64,000 nt of DNA from Yoonia sediminilitoris (GCF_003058085.1 NZ_QBUD01000003.1:1-64000), one strand, 5' to 3'; counted from the stretch's first letter, positions 38,343 through 48,627 are shown. Translations and numbers: made by a program. Notes: generated from the sequence alone by a model not told the origin.

Positions 38343-38906
38343 CTAAGCCCGTTCGGCGTACTCAAACGTCTCGGTGTTGACGACGATATCTTCGTCCTGG
38401 CCGACAAACGGCGGGATCATCACGCGCACACCGTTATCCAATATAGCTGGCTTAAAGCTGTTGGCCGCTGTCTGTCCTTTGACCACCGGTTCGGTCTCGG
38501 CCACTTTGCAGACGACTTTTTGCGGCAGGCTGACGTTCAATGCTTCTTCGCCGTAATATTCGATCTTGACGGTCATGCCATCTTGAAGAAATGGACGCCG
38601 CTCGCCCAGAATATCCGCAGGCAGCGCAATCTGGTCATAGGTTTCAGTGTCCATAAAGGTCAGCATGTCGTCAGCCTCGAACAGAAACTGCTGGTCTTTC
38701 TGGTCAAGACGGACGCGTTCAACCTTGTCGGCGGACCGGAACCGTTCGTTCAGTTTGCGCCCGTCACGCAGATTCTTGAGTTCGACCTGCGCAAAGGCAC
38801 CGCCTTTGCCCGGCTTGACGTGATCGACTTTGACTGCGCCCCAAAGGCCACCATCATGTTCCAGCACATTGCCAGGGCGAATTTCGTTTCCGTTGATTTT
38901 GGGCAT
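38343..38906 (-). CDS. efp: Elongation factor P
   Basis: The 187-residue factor relieves ribosome stalling at polyproline stretches. It has the three beta-barrel domains of EF-P; K34 in [10 protein letters not shown] at the loop tip is the residue modified by EpmA or its equivalents, and no modification gene is seen in the window. The C-terminal signature [22 protein letters not shown] is close to the consensus. A sigma-70-like promoter lies about 50 bp upstream. Confidence 0.97.
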   Translation of the reverse strand: MPKINGNEIRPGNVLEHDGGLWGAVKVDHVKPGKGGAFAQVELKNLRDGRKLNERFRSADKVERVRLDQKDQQFLFEADDMLTFMDTETYDQIALPADILGERRPFLQDGMTVKIEYYGEEALNVSLPQKVVCKVAETEPVVKGQTAANSFKPAILDNGVRVMIPPFVGQDEDIVVNTETFEYAERA

Positions 38907-38958
38907 GTTTCACTTCTTGTCAGAAATTTGTCAAAAGGTTGATAGAATGTTGCAGCGC

Positions 38959-38987
38959 TCTATATATGGGTGGTGATTGACTGGCAA
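38959..38987 (-). promoter_or_regulatory. Probable efp promoter
   Basis: On the minus strand, TTGCCA (-35) and TATAGA (-10) are separated by 17 bp. The -10 lies about 53 bp upstream of the efp ATG. Match to the housekeeping consensus is good; no experimental support is available. Confidence 0.5.
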
Positions 38988-39130
38988 GCGCACGAAATAT
39001 GCTTGTTTTGACGACGGAGCTATGCGATAAACGCATGGCTGCCATTCCAAAAGAGAACCCCCGAATCAGAATGAAACGGGCATATTGCCGTAATTGCGGG
39101 AACTACAAGACCAAAAATAAAGGAAACAAG

Positions 39131-39454
39131 ATGAGAGATTTCGTCGACGGTACAGCTTTCAATAATGAGCAAGGCAACCGTGCCCGAAAGCTGTTCGCCG
39201 CAGTCGTCCTTGCTGCTTTGGACGATGCAATTGCTGACGACAAGAAATATGGCAATGGCCCCGAGCAGATTGCGCGTTGGGCGAGGTCTCGTGATGGGCG
39301 CGAAGTTTTGTCTTGCGCCGGGATCGACCCGAACGAGCGGGTTGTCGAAGGCCTGATGGACTTTGTCGGAAAAGGTGTGCGGACATCTGTCGCATTGTCT
39401 CGCGAAGAAAGCGAACGCCGCAACGCTGCCGAACAGGAAGCACGCGCCGCTTAA
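39131..39454 (+). CDS. DUF6280 family conserved hypothetical protein
   Basis: A 107-residue soluble protein starting MRDFVDGTAFNNEQGN after an AAAGGA site; the longer open frame upstream is not part of it. It is mostly helical with a central AALDDAIADDKKYGNG segment and a charged tail (REESERRNAAEQEARAA). I recognise it as the DUF6280 type strongly conserved in Rhodobacteraceae. Its function is unknown. It stands alone between efp and cobQ. Confidence 0.8.
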   Translation: MRDFVDGTAFNNEQGNRARKLFAAVVLAALDDAIADDKKYGNGPEQIARWARSRDGREVLSCAGIDPNERVVEGLMDFVGKGVRTSVALSREESERRNAAEQEARAA

Positions 39455-39573
39455 TCGTAGCCACATGATCTAACAGTCAAGCGCGGTCCTTCGGGGCTGC
39501 GTTTTGGTTTGTGGCCCGCGCTGTTGCTTATGACGACAGATGCATATGGCTTGAGCCAAACCGGGGGAGCGCA

Positions 39574-41034
39574 ATGGCCAAGGCCATCATGATTCAAGGT
39601 GCAGGGTCCAACGTGGGCAAGTCGATCTTGGTCGCGGGGATCGCACGGGCCTGCGTCAGGCGCGGTTTGTCAGTTGCCCCTTTCAAGCCGCAGAACATGT
39701 CCAACAACGCTGCTGTCACGGCTGACGGCGGTGAGATCGGGCGCGCTCAAGCCCTTCAGGCACGCGCCTGCGGGCTGGACCCGGTCGTGGATATGAACCC
39801 GGTTTTGCTGAAACCCGAAACGGACGTCGGCGCGCAGGTGATTATACAGGGCAAACGCTTCGCAACGATGAAAGCCCGCGACTACGGCAAGCAGAAAGCC
39901 AGCCTCCTGCCTCCCGTGCTCGAGAGCTTTCATCGTCTCAGCCGACAACACGATCTGGTCATCGTCGAAGGGGCAGGCAGCCCGGCAGAAGTCAACCTGC
40001 GCGCTGGCGATATTGCCAACATGGGCTTTGCAGCGGCGGCGAATGTGCCGGTTGTCCTGATCGGCGACATTGATCGTGGCGGCGTCATTGCCCAGATGGT
40101 TGGCACCCATGCCGTTCTACCGCCAGCTGACAGGGCGTTGATAAAAGGCTTTGCAATCAACAAATTCCGTGGGGATACGTCACTTTTTGCCGACGGAATG
40201 CGCATCATCGACGAACACACTGGCTGGGCCCCGCTTGGGATCATCCCCTGGTTTCCAGACGCATGGAAACTGCCCGCAGAAGACGTGATGGACGTCGCCA
40301 GCCGCACTGGTGGCGACATAAAAATCGCCGTGCCGCGCCTGAACCGGATCGCGAACTTTGACGATCTTGACCCGTTGTCTGCGGTGCCCGGCATCAGCGT
40401 TGAAATCATTCCCGCAGGCCGCCCCCTGCCCGGCGACGCCGACCTTGTGATCATTCCCGGATCAAAATCGACGATCGCTGATCTTGCCCATTTTCGCGCT
40501 CAAGGGTGGGATGTGGACTTGCAGGCGCATGTGCGGCGCGGTGGCCGTGTGCTGGGCATTTGTGGCGGCTATCAGATGCTTGGTCAAAGGATTGCAGACC
40601 CAGATGGGATCGAAGGGCCGCCTTCCGAAGTTGCCGGTCTGGGCCATTTGGACATCTCAACAGTGATGAAGCCGCAAAAGCGTCTGGCGCTGACAAAGGC
40701 CACCTATCTGCCCGGCGGCCAGAGTGTCACCGGCTATGAAATCCACCTTGGTCACACCTCCGGCCCCGATTGCAGGCGCAATTGGCTTTCAATCGACGGG
40801 CGGGGCGAAGGGGCCGCATCGGCAGACGGGCGCGTTCTGGGCTGTTACCTGCACGGGCTTTTCAGCGCCGACGCGTTTCGCGAAGCGTTCTTTGCGCAAT
40901 GGGGCATGATGACCGAGAAATACAATTATGAGGCAGGCGTGGATACCACGCTTGACCAGCTATCGGAACATCTGGAAGCGGCGATGGATATCGACCGACT
41001 GCTCACCCTCGCAGGTGTGGTTGCGCAGGGGTAG
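39574..41034 (+). CDS. cobQ: Cobyric acid synthase
   Basis: The 486-residue enzyme amidates adenosylcobyrinic acid a,c-diamide at four positions in cobalamin synthesis. The N-terminal dethiobiotin-synthetase-like domain carries the P-loop [14 protein letters not shown] and [12 protein letters not shown]. The C-terminal class I glutamine amidotransferase has the nucleophile C330 in [11 protein letters not shown] and H427 in CYLHGLFS. The start MAKAIMIQG follows a GGGGGAG site; the open frame extends 63 bp upstream. No other cob genes are adjacent and no cobalamin riboswitch is evident. Confidence 0.95.
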   Translation: MAKAIMIQGAGSNVGKSILVAGIARACVRRGLSVAPFKPQNMSNNAAVTADGGEIGRAQALQARACGLDPVVDMNPVLLKPETDVGAQVIIQGKRFATMKARDYGKQKASLLPPVLESFHRLSRQHDLVIVEGAGSPAEVNLRAGDIANMGFAAAANVPVVLIGDIDRGGVIAQMVGTHAVLPPADRALIKGFAINKFRGDTSLFADGMRIIDEHTGWAPLGIIPWFPDAWKLPAEDVMDVASRTGGDIKIAVPRLNRIANFDDLDPLSAVPGISVEIIPAGRPLPGDADLVIIPGSKSTIADLAHFRAQGWDVDLQAHVRRGGRVLGICGGYQMLGQRIADPDGIEGPPSEVAGLGHLDISTVMKPQKRLALTKATYLPGGQSVTGYEIHLGHTSGPDCRRNWLSIDGRGEGAASADGRVLGCYLHGLFSADAFREAFFAQWGMMTEKYNYEAGVDTTLDQLSEHLEAAMDIDRLLTLAGVVAQG

Positions 41035-41045
41035 GCAAAGTCGCG

Positions 41046-41345
41046 CTAACGTCGCATCTGTGTGATCAAAAGGACCGGCTGCCGATGCCTTTTGGCCAAA
41101 CGCTCCTTGGCGACCTCAAGTTTCAGGCGCGCGGTTTGCAACTGCTGGATTGCGCGTTCGCGCCGATCATAAAGCCGCCGCATGGGCGAGCCGGGATTGC
41201 CCATCTTTGATGCGGGCGACTGGCGCGCCGGTGGAAACCAGCTTTGCGTTTCGCGGATCGCCAGTTTCCAGGCACGGTCTGCCGCCATATAGCGTTGGTA
41301 GGTGAGCAACAGAACACGGCGTCTTGTCACAAGGTCAGCGTGCAT
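41046..41345 (-). CDS. Conserved hypothetical protein, basic and helical
   Basis: A 99-residue, arginine-rich protein with a GNPGSPMRRLYDRRERAI motif flanked by two long helices; the second (IQQLQTARLKLEVAKERL) could form a coiled coil. I recall similar short proteins in other Rhodobacteraceae but know no function. It lies convergent to cobQ, 12 bp after its stop, and 57 bp downstream of the beta-CASP nuclease gene, so it may be the last gene of that transcript. Confidence 0.65.
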   Translation of the reverse strand: MHADLVTRRRVLLLTYQRYMAADRAWKLAIRETQSWFPPARQSPASKMGNPGSPMRRLYDRRERAIQQLQTARLKLEVAKERLAKRHRQPVLLITQMRR

Positions 41346-41402
41346 TTTTACATCCTCCGTTTTTCCTGTCTTCGATTTTCAGCTGCGGGCCCTAAGTTGC
41401 CG

Positions 41403-42800
41403 TCATGCAAGATCAACTGCTGCGTGCAGTGTCGGACACTCAACGCGTAAACCCTTCTTTTCCAACTCTTTCTGCATGGTGGTCATGCCCTTGTCATAGT
41501 CGCCATGCACCAGAAAAATCTTCTTGGGTTTTCCGGTTTTCGACACCCAATAAAAAAGCTCTCGCTGGTCGGCGTGCGCCGAAAACCCGTTGATGGTGTG
41601 GATTTCGGCCTTGACTTGAATGTCCTCTCCGAAAATGCGGATATGTTTCGCACCATCCACAATCTGGCGGGCCAAGGTGCCTTTGGCTGCGAAGCCGACG
41701 AAAATAACACTACATTCCGTGCGCCAGATATTGTGTTTCAGGTGATGACGCACGCGCCCTCCCGTACACATGCCAGAGCCCGCCATAATTACGGCCCCTC
41801 CCCTTATCCGATTAATCGCCATGGAGTCTGCCGCCTCGCGGGTAAAACGCACGCCCGGCGGATGAAATGGCCGTTTGCCAGCCAGCATGGCGTCGCGCAC
41901 CTCATCACTGAAACCATCCGCATGGCGGCGGAAAATCTCGGTTGCCGAAACAGCCATGGGGCTATCCAGGAAGACCAGCAGCGACGCCGAAAGTTCCTTG
42001 CGTTTGATCGCCTCTTTGAGGTGAAAAAGGATTTCCTGCGTGCGTTCCATGGCAAAGGTCGGGATCACCACATTCCCACCCCGCGCATGGGTGGCCGCGA
42101 TTGCGTCGATAAATTCCGTCACTGACGCTGCAAGGTCCCGGTGCATCCGGTCGCCATAGGTTGTTTCCATCACCACATAGTCGCATTCAGGCGGCGGGGT
42201 CGCATTGGCCAGCACCGCATGACCGGGGCTGCCAAGATCGCCCGAAAACACAATCCGTCGCGCAACGCCATCTTCGACCGCTTCCACAATGACACTGGCA
42301 GAGCCCAGAATATGCCCCGCATTGATGAAACGGACGGTCACGGCATCATTCAAAGGGATGTCATTATCATAGCGCGCATTTCGTCCGAAATTATCAAGGG
42401 CGGTCAGCACATCGATTTGATCGTAAAGCGGCCTGATTTCATTTGCACCGCCGCGCCGCCTGCGACGCGTGGCCCGCGCGGCATCTTCCTCCTGAATATG
42501 GGCAGAATCCATCATGATCAGCTTGGCCAGATCACGGGTCGCGGCTGTCGTGATGATTTCACCGGTAAAGCCACGTTTGACCAGCAAGGGAATACGTCCG
42601 CAATGATCAAGATGCGCATGTGTCAGCAAAAGGAAATCAACCTCTGCTGGGTCAAAGCCGAAAGGGCCCGCATTTTCCTCATCCGCATGTCTGGCACCCT
42701 GAAACATGCCGCAATCAATCAAGATGCGCAGCCCACCTGCTTGCAGCAGATGGCACGACCCGGTGACGTTTTGCGCGGCGCCATGGAATGAAAGTCGCAT
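41403..42800 (-). CDS. Metallo-beta-lactamase/beta-CASP RNA nuclease-like protein
   Basis: The 465-residue protein matches the CPSF-73/YSH1-type exonuclease family. Metal ligands appear in LTHAHLDHCGRIP, and the NAGHILGSASV and METTYGDRMHRD segments are conserved. The beta-CASP domain contains VIPTFAMERTQEIL and GSGMCTGGRVRHHL, and the C-terminal RMMBL part has IHTINGFSAHADQREL and FLVHGD. It is distinct from RNase J by length and motif spacing. Expected activity is RNA cleavage; its targets are unknown. The LOG-family gene lies just upstream on the same strand. Confidence 0.9.
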   Translation of the reverse strand: MRLSFHGAAQNVTGSCHLLQAGGLRILIDCGMFQGARHADEENAGPFGFDPAEVDFLLLTHAHLDHCGRIPLLVKRGFTGEIITTAATRDLAKLIMMDSAHIQEEDAARATRRRRRGGANEIRPLYDQIDVLTALDNFGRNARYDNDIPLNDAVTVRFINAGHILGSASVIVEAVEDGVARRIVFSGDLGSPGHAVLANATPPPECDYVVMETTYGDRMHRDLAASVTEFIDAIAATHARGGNVVIPTFAMERTQEILFHLKEAIKRKELSASLLVFLDSPMAVSATEIFRRHADGFSDEVRDAMLAGKRPFHPPGVRFTREAADSMAINRIRGGAVIMAGSGMCTGGRVRHHLKHNIWRTECSVIFVGFAAKGTLARQIVDGAKHIRIFGEDIQVKAEIHTINGFSAHADQRELFYWVSKTGKPKKIFLVHGDYDKGMTTMQKELEKKGLRVECPTLHAAVDLA

Positions 42801-42829
42801 TGGATGGGTTCCTTCGGGTTTGGGTCCGG

Positions 42830-43807
42830 CTAGACGCTTGTGGGTTTTTCAAACAGTGGTTCACCCGCCCGCGCGTGCCAGTGAACGATAATCTCCAGAA
42901 TTTCAGTCGCGGTTTCGGCAAAGCAGAACAGTTCCTCATCCTCGGGGTCGATCACCCCTTCTTCGACCAGAAAGCGGAAATTCACCGCGCGTGACCAAAA
43001 TTCGCGCCCGACCAAGACAATGGGCAGCGGCGCAATCTTGCGGGTTTGTATGAGCGTCAGCGTCTCGAACAGTTCGTCCATGGTGCCGTACCCGCCCGGA
43101 AAGGCCACCAGTGCGCGCGCGCGGTTGAGAAAATGCATCTTGCGCAAAGCGAAGTAATGAAACCGGAAACAAAGCCCCGGCGTCTGGTAGGGGTTGGGAT
43201 ATTGTTCGTGCGGCAGCGTGATGTTCAGCCCGATTGACTTTGCGCCAGCGTGGAAGGCGCCGCGGTTTGCCGCCTCCATGATCCCCGGCCCGCCACCGGT
43301 CATCAGGGCAATGCATCCATCGTCGCGGAGCGCGGTTAAACGCCCTACGGCCTTGCCGAACTCCTGTGCGATGGCATAATAGTGGCTGCGTTTGCGGACC
43401 TGCTCTGCAATCTTGACTTTCTGTTGCGCCTTGGGGTCTTTGGGGTGCGCGTCAAGCGCCCGGCGCGCCCGGTCCAGTCGCGCACGCGCGGCAAGCGGTT
43501 CGGGAATGCGCGTGCTGCCGAAAACAACGATCGTATGGTGCACATTCTGCTCTGCCAGACCGTGTTCGGCCTTCATGAAGTCAAGCTGCAAGCGCACGCC
43601 GCGCATGTCGTCGGATTGCAGGAAAGCGACATCTTCATCCGCTTGCAGATATCCTGCACTGTTGAGGATCGCCGCGACGCGAGCGGGGGCGTCTTTGTCC
43701 TCGCTTGCGGCCTTAGGCTGCTGCCAAGGCAAAGGCACATCCCGGGTCCGGGGGGCAGGCCCCGGCACTTCGCCAGTCGCTGCGACGGTCTGATCAGATT
43801 TTTTCAA
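42830..43807 (-). CDS. LOG-family protein (TIGR00730, cytokinin-type nucleotide phosphoribohydrolase)
   Basis: The 325-residue protein contains the Rossmann-like LOG domain: the nucleotide-binding MTGGGPGIMEAANRGA and the diagnostic AFPGGYGTMDELFETLTLIQT (PGGxGTxxE). Family members remove ribose phosphate from adenosine-type nucleotides; older annotations call them lysine decarboxylases. The N-terminal extension of about 90 residues is proline- and alanine-rich. It precedes the beta-CASP gene by 29 bp in a probable operon. Confidence 0.88.
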   Translation of the reverse strand: MKKSDQTVAATGEVPGPAPRTRDVPLPWQQPKAASEDKDAPARVAAILNSAGYLQADEDVAFLQSDDMRGVRLQLDFMKAEHGLAEQNVHHTIVVFGSTRIPEPLAARARLDRARRALDAHPKDPKAQQKVKIAEQVRKRSHYYAIAQEFGKAVGRLTALRDDGCIALMTGGGPGIMEAANRGAFHAGAKSIGLNITLPHEQYPNPYQTPGLCFRFHYFALRKMHFLNRARALVAFPGGYGTMDELFETLTLIQTRKIAPLPIVLVGREFWSRAVNFRFLVEEGVIDPEDEELFCFAETATEILEIIVHWHARAGEPLFEKPTSV

Positions 43808-43924
43808 GGCCGCTCCCTCTGTTCCAATGCCGCGCGTACTGTCATGTCACACGATGGCTCACCGGACCGCTTGATCAAAATCAAACGCTTCTTTCAGCAT
43901 TCAGCGTAAAGGCGCGCGCATCCC

Positions 43925-44080
43925 TTATAAGGCAGGCACCAGACAATCGCTCGCGCGCATGTCCTGTACTGGATCAGTTGGCGCGCATTCTTCCCCGCTG
44001 ACCGGATATCGTCCGGGTTCTGAGCAGCCCGCAACGGCCAACAGAAATGCGCAGATCGCAAATGTGGAGACTTTTTTCAT
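43925..44080 (-). CDS. Small lipoprotein at the end of the N-ATPase operon
   Basis: A 51-residue protein read directly from the sequence: it starts MKKVSTFAICAFLLAVAGCS, so residues 1-19 form a lipoprotein signal with lipobox AVAGC and the mature chain begins at C19. The mature part has two further cysteines (in GEECAP and ASDCLV). An AAAGGAAG site lies 4 bp upstream of the ATG. The gene begins 11 bp after the atpG stop, on the same strand, so it is probably cotranscribed with the N-ATPase. I do not recognise a function; it is not one of the standard N-ATPase genes. Confidence 0.7.
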   Translation of the reverse strand: MKKVSTFAICAFLLAVAGCSEPGRYPVSGEECAPTDPVQDMRASDCLVPAL

Positions 44081-44091
44081 CGTACTTCCTT

Positions 44092-45033
44092 TCAAGGTTC
44101 GGGTTTGGATGTCTGCCGCAAGGTCACTGGCGGACGGTGGACCGCGGCACGTTCGCGGTTTTTCTTCAGCGCCTCAAATCCGATGATCACATCCAGAAGC
44201 TCTGTCGTGATCTCACTTTGCCGCACCGACCGCGTTTGGGCAATCAGGCTTTCCAGCCTGTCATCTACGGATTGTTCTGCCTTCTGCATCAAAGCCAGAC
44301 GAGCCGCATTTTCAGTGACCAGCGCCTCGGCAGCGGCCCGGAACAGGCTTGCAAACAGGTGGCCCTTGACCAGCGCCTGAAACAAGCTCGTTGGCGGCAT
44401 GGAAAACGTGGGCAGGCTGCGCGAGACCCAGGGTCTGGTCTGTAGGTCCTGCAACAGGGCCCGGTCCAAAGGCAGCAGCGCCGTCAGCGTCGGCTTTTGC
44501 CCGTTGTCACCTTCGCGCATGAAATAAGCGAGCGACACAGCCATATCCCCAGCTGCCGTCTTGCCTCTGAGCTCATCCAGATGTTGCGTCAGCAGATTGG
44601 CCAACCGCCCAATCCCGTCCACGGAAGCAGGGGGGAAGAACGTGGTATCAATCATAATCCCCTGATCCTTCAGTGCATCCGCCATCTGCGCACCGATACA
44701 TAAAACAGTGAACGGGGCCGCAGTATTATCGCGCTGCTCAACGACAAAGCGGGCAAGCACTTCGTTGTAGTTTCCGCATAATCCATGATCTGACCCGAAT
44801 GCGATCAGCACTGTTGTTGTGACGGCTTGCTGGTTAGGTTCGAGCGGGCCGACTTGGCTCAGGAACGCATGCAGTCCCATGACCACCGTGTCATGATATG
44901 CCCCAATATCACGGGCCGCGTGTTCGTAGGGGGCCGCGTTGATCACCGACAGGGTCTTCATGGTGTGCACGATGCTGCGGATCCCCTGCATGCTGGCCGT
45001 GCGCCGCGCCAGAAGTTCAAGGCTTTGGGTCAT
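44092..45033 (-). CDS. atpG: N-ATPase gamma subunit
   Basis: The 313-residue protein (start [11 protein letters not shown], overlapping atpA by 17 bp) is a diverged F1 gamma subunit, the rotor shaft of the ATPase. The N-terminal coiled-coil ([25 protein letters not shown]) and C-terminal helix ([23 protein letters not shown]) wrap around each other; the Rossmann-like middle contains [13 protein letters not shown]. It is the last of the nine-gene atpDCQRBEFAG set. Confidence 0.92.
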   Translation of the reverse strand: MTQSLELLARRTASMQGIRSIVHTMKTLSVINAAPYEHAARDIGAYHDTVVMGLHAFLSQVGPLEPNQQAVTTTVLIAFGSDHGLCGNYNEVLARFVVEQRDNTAAPFTVLCIGAQMADALKDQGIMIDTTFFPPASVDGIGRLANLLTQHLDELRGKTAAGDMAVSLAYFMREGDNGQKPTLTALLPLDRALLQDLQTRPWVSRSLPTFSMPPTSLFQALVKGHLFASLFRAAAEALVTENAARLALMQKAEQSVDDRLESLIAQTRSVRQSEITTELLDVIIGFEALKKNRERAAVHRPPVTLRQTSKPEP

Positions 45034-46555
45034 GCGTACCCCCTGTGCTTTCGCGCGCGGCTTGTCCCAGTTGCACCAGAAGACTGCGGTCTTCATCGGT
45101 CAGTGGGGCGTTGTCGGCGATACGCTTTGCCAGATCACCCAGTTTGCGGTTAGCCTCCCCGCGCAGCTTGGTCATCACCTTCAGCGTCTCGGCCTCGCCG
45201 AGCCCATCGAATTGTCCCGCCATTGCTGATACCAGAACGGCCAACTGTTCAATCGCGGGCATCGGGTCCCGCTCGGTCTGGTGCAGCGCCATGCGGACCG
45301 CAGCACCCCGTGTCAGCCGGGCGCGCGTGGCATTGTCAAGACGGGTGCCAAAGCGCGCGAATTCTTCAAGCTCTTCGAATTGCGATAGTGTCACTCGCAG
45401 ATTTCCGGCAACGGACCGGAAAGCCTTGGTTTGCGCCTTACCACCGACGCGGCTAACCGAAATGCCCAGATCGACCGCCGGAAACTGGTTTTTGCGCATC
45501 AGCCGTGGCGACAGGTAGATTTGCCCGTCAGTGATCGAAATCAGGTTCGTGGGGATATAGGCAGACAGGTTTTCGGCCTGTGTTTCGACCACAGGCAAAA
45601 CGGTGATCGACCCGCCACCAGCCGCCTTGGTGAATTGTCCGGCCCGTTCCAGCAACCGCGCATGAATATAAAAGATGTCGCCCGGAAACGCCTCTCGACC
45701 GGGCGGGCGGCGCAGCAAGAGCGACAACTCGCGGTAGGATCTTGCATGGTGGGTCAGATCATCAAGGATCACCAGCACGTCTTTGGCCTGATCCGCGAAA
45801 TATTCGGCCATTGTCAAAGCGGCATAGGGGGCGACAAAAGCCAGACCCGCGGCATCTTCGTCACCGGTTGCCATAATGATTGTCCGGCTTTCCATACCCC
45901 CGTCACGGACCGCGCCAATGACCTTGGCCACCGCATCGCCGCGCTGGCCAATGGCGCAATAGATACAAATCACATCGGTGTTCCGCTGGTTCAGGATCGT
46001 ATCAACCGCAAGTGACGTCTTGCCAGTCTGCCGATCCCCGATGATCAACTGCCGTTGGCCCAGCCCAATCGGAACCGCCGCATCAATCACCTTGATCCCA
46101 GAGGCAAGCGGACGCGAAACCGCCTGCCGCTCAAGAATTTTCGGCGCTTCGGCCTCGACCGGGCGCTCTGCTTGCGCGCGGACCGGGCCTTTGCCGTCTT
46201 CCGGGTTGCCCAGCGCATCCACCACACGGCCCAGCAAGGCAGCGCCTACCTTGGTGCTGACCACCGTTTGCGTGCGTGTCACGCTTTCACCAATGGTCAC
46301 ACGGTCCGACCCGCCCAGCAACACAACGCCAAAGCGCCCCGGCTCAAGGTCAAGTACGATGCCCTGCACGCCACTGGCAAAATGCAGCAACTCATCTGAC
46401 AGAGCCTGTTCCAACCCTTCGACAATGGCGATCCCGTCGCCCACTTCGGTCACTGTGCCTATTTCGCTCAGGTGCGGCGCGGGTGATGGCGCAGCCAAAA
46501 GCATATCCAGAATCGTTTGCGGCGTCTGTGCGGTTTGGGCAGGCTCAACCGTCAT
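45017..46555 (-). CDS. atpA: N-ATPase alpha subunit
   Basis: The 512-residue non-catalytic F1 alpha subunit starts at [10 protein letters not shown] and overlaps atpF by 11 bp; the open frame upstream of this is antisense noise inside atpF. The P-loop is GDRQTGKTS (K179), followed by [14 protein letters not shown] upstream and [15 protein letters not shown] and [19 protein letters not shown] sequence downstream. Only minor changes distinguish it from ordinary AtpA; membership of the N-type operon comes from the gene order. Confidence 0.94.
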   Translation of the reverse strand: MTVEPAQTAQTPQTILDMLLAAPSPAPHLSEIGTVTEVGDGIAIVEGLEQALSDELLHFASGVQGIVLDLEPGRFGVVLLGGSDRVTIGESVTRTQTVVSTKVGAALLGRVVDALGNPEDGKGPVRAQAERPVEAEAPKILERQAVSRPLASGIKVIDAAVPIGLGQRQLIIGDRQTGKTSLAVDTILNQRNTDVICIYCAIGQRGDAVAKVIGAVRDGGMESRTIIMATGDEDAAGLAFVAPYAALTMAEYFADQAKDVLVILDDLTHHARSYRELSLLLRRPPGREAFPGDIFYIHARLLERAGQFTKAAGGGSITVLPVVETQAENLSAYIPTNLISITDGQIYLSPRLMRKNQFPAVDLGISVSRVGGKAQTKAFRSVAGNLRVTLSQFEELEEFARFGTRLDNATRARLTRGAAVRMALHQTERDPMPAIEQLAVLVSAMAGQFDGLGEAETLKVMTKLRGEANRKLGDLAKRIADNAPLTDEDRSLLVQLGQAARESTGGTHDPKP

Positions 46556-47315
46556 CGGATTGCTCCTTATGGTCAGCACCAGCCGACAGTTTTTCGGCCA
46601 ACAACGCTTCAAGCCCGTCGATGTAGGTATCCAGCGTCCATGCCAGTTGCGCGCCACCGATCCGCAAGACAAGACCAGGGGCCTGATCTTTGTCGGTCTC
46701 GCACCGCAAGGACACTTCGGGAAACAGGTCATGCAATGCTGTGGCAAGCTCTTCCTGTGCCGAAGCAGGTAAGGGTGTGTGCGAGGTCGCCACAGCCTCG
46801 GCCGCCTCGCCCGCGGCGCGGCGCAGGTTTGTTGCCATCGGCTTTATCTGGTTTACCACGTGCTGCGCCATCTGCGATTCCAACGTTGCATCAGCCAAAT
46901 CGCCTAGCGCCTTGCGGGTCAGCGCCAACAGGGCGCTGGCGCCGGCATGATGCAGCTTGGCGGTATATTTGCGGGTCTCTTCATCCATATGCGCCTGCCA
47001 GCGGGCGTGTGCCTGATCGAGGGCCTGCTGCGCCTCGGCCAACAGAAAATCGCGCTGTTCTTCAGCTGTCTTGCGGATTGTCTCGGTCATTTGTGCCTGT
47101 GCCACATTCAGCGCCTGCACTTTGTCGTGATAAGCGTCTTCCTGTGCCTGCGCCTGCTTCTTGGCGCGGACGGCCTGCTGCATCCGTTCTGCAATCTCTG
47201 CCTCGCGCGCGTCGATACCATCAAGAATGGGACGGTATAGAAATCGGCGTAGCAGCCAGACCAACACCAGAAAATTGGCGATCTGGGCGACAACTGTGAT
47301 CCAGTCGATCGACAT
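46545..47315 (-). CDS. atpF: N-ATPase b subunit (long form with C-terminal extension)
   Basis: The 256-residue protein has a single N-terminal membrane helix ([23 protein letters not shown]) and a long charged coiled coil (about 30-160). Ordinary b subunits have about 160 residues; the extra C-terminal 90 residues end in [22 protein letters not shown], which resembles the end of the delta subunit. N-type operons lack a separate delta gene, as here, so this extension probably replaces it in the peripheral stalk. Confidence 0.9.
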   Translation of the reverse strand: MSIDWITVVAQIANFLVLVWLLRRFLYRPILDGIDAREAEIAERMQQAVRAKKQAQAQEDAYHDKVQALNVAQAQMTETIRKTAEEQRDFLLAEAQQALDQAHARWQAHMDEETRKYTAKLHHAGASALLALTRKALGDLADATLESQMAQHVVNQIKPMATNLRRAAGEAAEAVATSHTPLPASAQEELATALHDLFPEVSLRCETDKDQAPGLVLRIGGAQLAWTLDTYIDGLEALLAEKLSAGADHKEQSDDG

Positions 47316-47318
47316 GCG

Positions 47319-47606
47319 TCAATTCCCGGTCGCCTGCGCCAGTTCCAACGCCGCGTTCCAAAATGGGTTGGCAAAGATCAGGATCATCGCAACCACAAAG
47401 CAATAGATCGCTGTGGATTCGATCATTGCGAGGCTGACAAACAAAGTCCGCGAAATGGTTGAGGCACTGTCGGGTTGCTGGGCAATCGCATTTACCGCTG
47501 CCGAGGCCGTGCGCCCTTCACCCAGAGCCGGGCCGATGGCCCCGAATGACACGGTCAAACCGGCAGTAAAGATGGAAATGGCCGCAATGATGGCAAGTTC
47601 AGTCAT
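47319..47606 (-). CDS. atpE: N-ATPase c subunit (membrane rotor) with two carboxylates
   Basis: A 95-residue hairpin of two membrane helices that forms the c-ring. Helix 1 contains the glycine stretch GAIGPALGEGRTASAAV, and helix 2 contains E63-S64-T65 and Y68 (IESTAIY). These match the Na+ ligands of the Ilyobacter c subunit (E65, S66, T67, Y70), but the glutamine of Ilyobacter Q32 is E30 here. Two facing carboxylates are a known trait of N-type c subunits. The gene overlaps atpB by 4 bp. Confidence 0.95.
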   Translation of the reverse strand: MTELAIIAAISIFTAGLTVSFGAIGPALGEGRTASAAVNAIAQQPDSASTISRTLFVSLAMIESTAIYCFVVAMILIFANPFWNAALELAQATGN

Positions 47607-48331
47607 GGACTATCCTTTTCGTTTGGAGGGGTATCAGGGGCCGGGGTTTTAGGGGCGGGCGTTTCAGCGGCGGGGGCGGTCGCGCTGGAAATATAAACCG
47701 TGGCCAGAACCGCAAAGATATAAGCCTGAATCAGGCCGGTCAGCAGACCCAGCACATCCATCACCACCGGAAAGAAAAACGGTGCGACGCTGAGCAGGAT
47801 CGCGGCGATCACGGCCCCACTCATGATGTTGCCGTAAAGGCGAATGGCCAATGAAATTCCGCGCGAGAATTCCGAGATGATATTGAAAGGCAGCATCAAG
47901 ACAGTCGGCTTGATGTATATCCGCAGATACCCGCCCAACCCACGACTGGTGATCCCGAACAGCGGCACCGCGATCAGGACCGACAGCGCCAGCGCCGTGG
48001 TCGTCGACAAAGAGGCCGTCGGCGGTTCAAACCCGGGAATGACCAGCAGCAGGTTCGAGGTGGCGACAAACAGAAAAAGCGTGCCTGCAAAATACAGAAG
48101 ATGGCGCTCGGGGCGTCCGGCAATTTCTTCAATCTGGGATTGAATCGCCTGCACGATCACCTCGAGCGTGGTCCGCCAGCGGTTTGGCGGCACATCCGGG
48201 CGCAGATTGCGGGTCACAAGGATCGCCACACATGTCAGCACCGCCATCACCACCCATGTAAAAAAGATGGTCGCGTTGATGGCCAAACCCCAGGCTTCGA
48301 ACATCACTGTCTGATCCGGCGAAAGTTTCAT
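47603..48331 (-). CDS. atpB: N-ATPase a subunit
   Basis: The 242-residue stator protein forms the ion half-channels. It has five to six membrane helices, with the essential arginine in SLAIRLYGNIMSGA and the conserved FSRGISLAIRL stretch before it. The final 25 residues form a proline/alanine-rich tail (AETPAPKTPAPDTPP) not usual in standard a subunits. Its start overlaps the end of atpR by 4 bp. Confidence 0.93.
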   Translation of the reverse strand: MKLSPDQTVMFEAWGLAINATIFFTWVVMAVLTCVAILVTRNLRPDVPPNRWRTTLEVIVQAIQSQIEEIAGRPERHLLYFAGTLFLFVATSNLLLVIPGFEPPTASLSTTTALALSVLIAVPLFGITSRGLGGYLRIYIKPTVLMLPFNIISEFSRGISLAIRLYGNIMSGAVIAAILLSVAPFFFPVVMDVLGLLTGLIQAYIFAVLATVYISSATAPAAETPAPKTPAPDTPPNEKDSP

Positions 48332-48627
48332 GGCCTATTCCGCTCTGCGGGGGCCATGCGGGCAATCGTGATGGCTGCAAAGCGCACGCAAACAAAGACG
48401 AGCGCAAACCCCAACAGCGCCCACGGCCCGCCCTGCGCCACAACCAGCCATCCCACACCCAAAAGCGCCGCAATGCGCAATGCGGCACTGAGCAGCAGCA
48501 AGGTAACCGGATTAGCGGCGCGTAAGGCGATCTTCATCCCCCAACCAAGACCTGCGAAAAACACAACGCTCATGATTGCACCCATCGACAGGCCCAAGAC
48601 CAATCCGCCCGGGTCAAACGCCATCAT
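48328..48627 (-). CDS. atpR: N-ATPase accessory membrane protein AtpR
   Basis: A 99-residue protein with three predicted membrane helices, started at MMAFDPGGLVLGL. Its ATG overlaps the atpQ stop (ATGA). AtpR occurs only in N-type operons, always beside AtpQ; it carries arginine residues within a helix (AALRIAALL, FVCVRFAAITI) that are thought to face the c-ring carboxylates. Its exact role is unsettled. Confidence 0.85.
   Translation of the reverse strand: MMAFDPGGLVLGLSMGAIMSVVFFAGLGWGMKIALRAANPVTLLLLSAALRIAALLGVGWLVVAQGGPWALLGFALVFVCVRFAAITIARMAPAERNRP

Noticed and set aside
39455..39573. Cobalamin riboswitch before cobQ
   Set aside because: The gap is only 119 bp and I could not find the B12-box core, so it is not supported.
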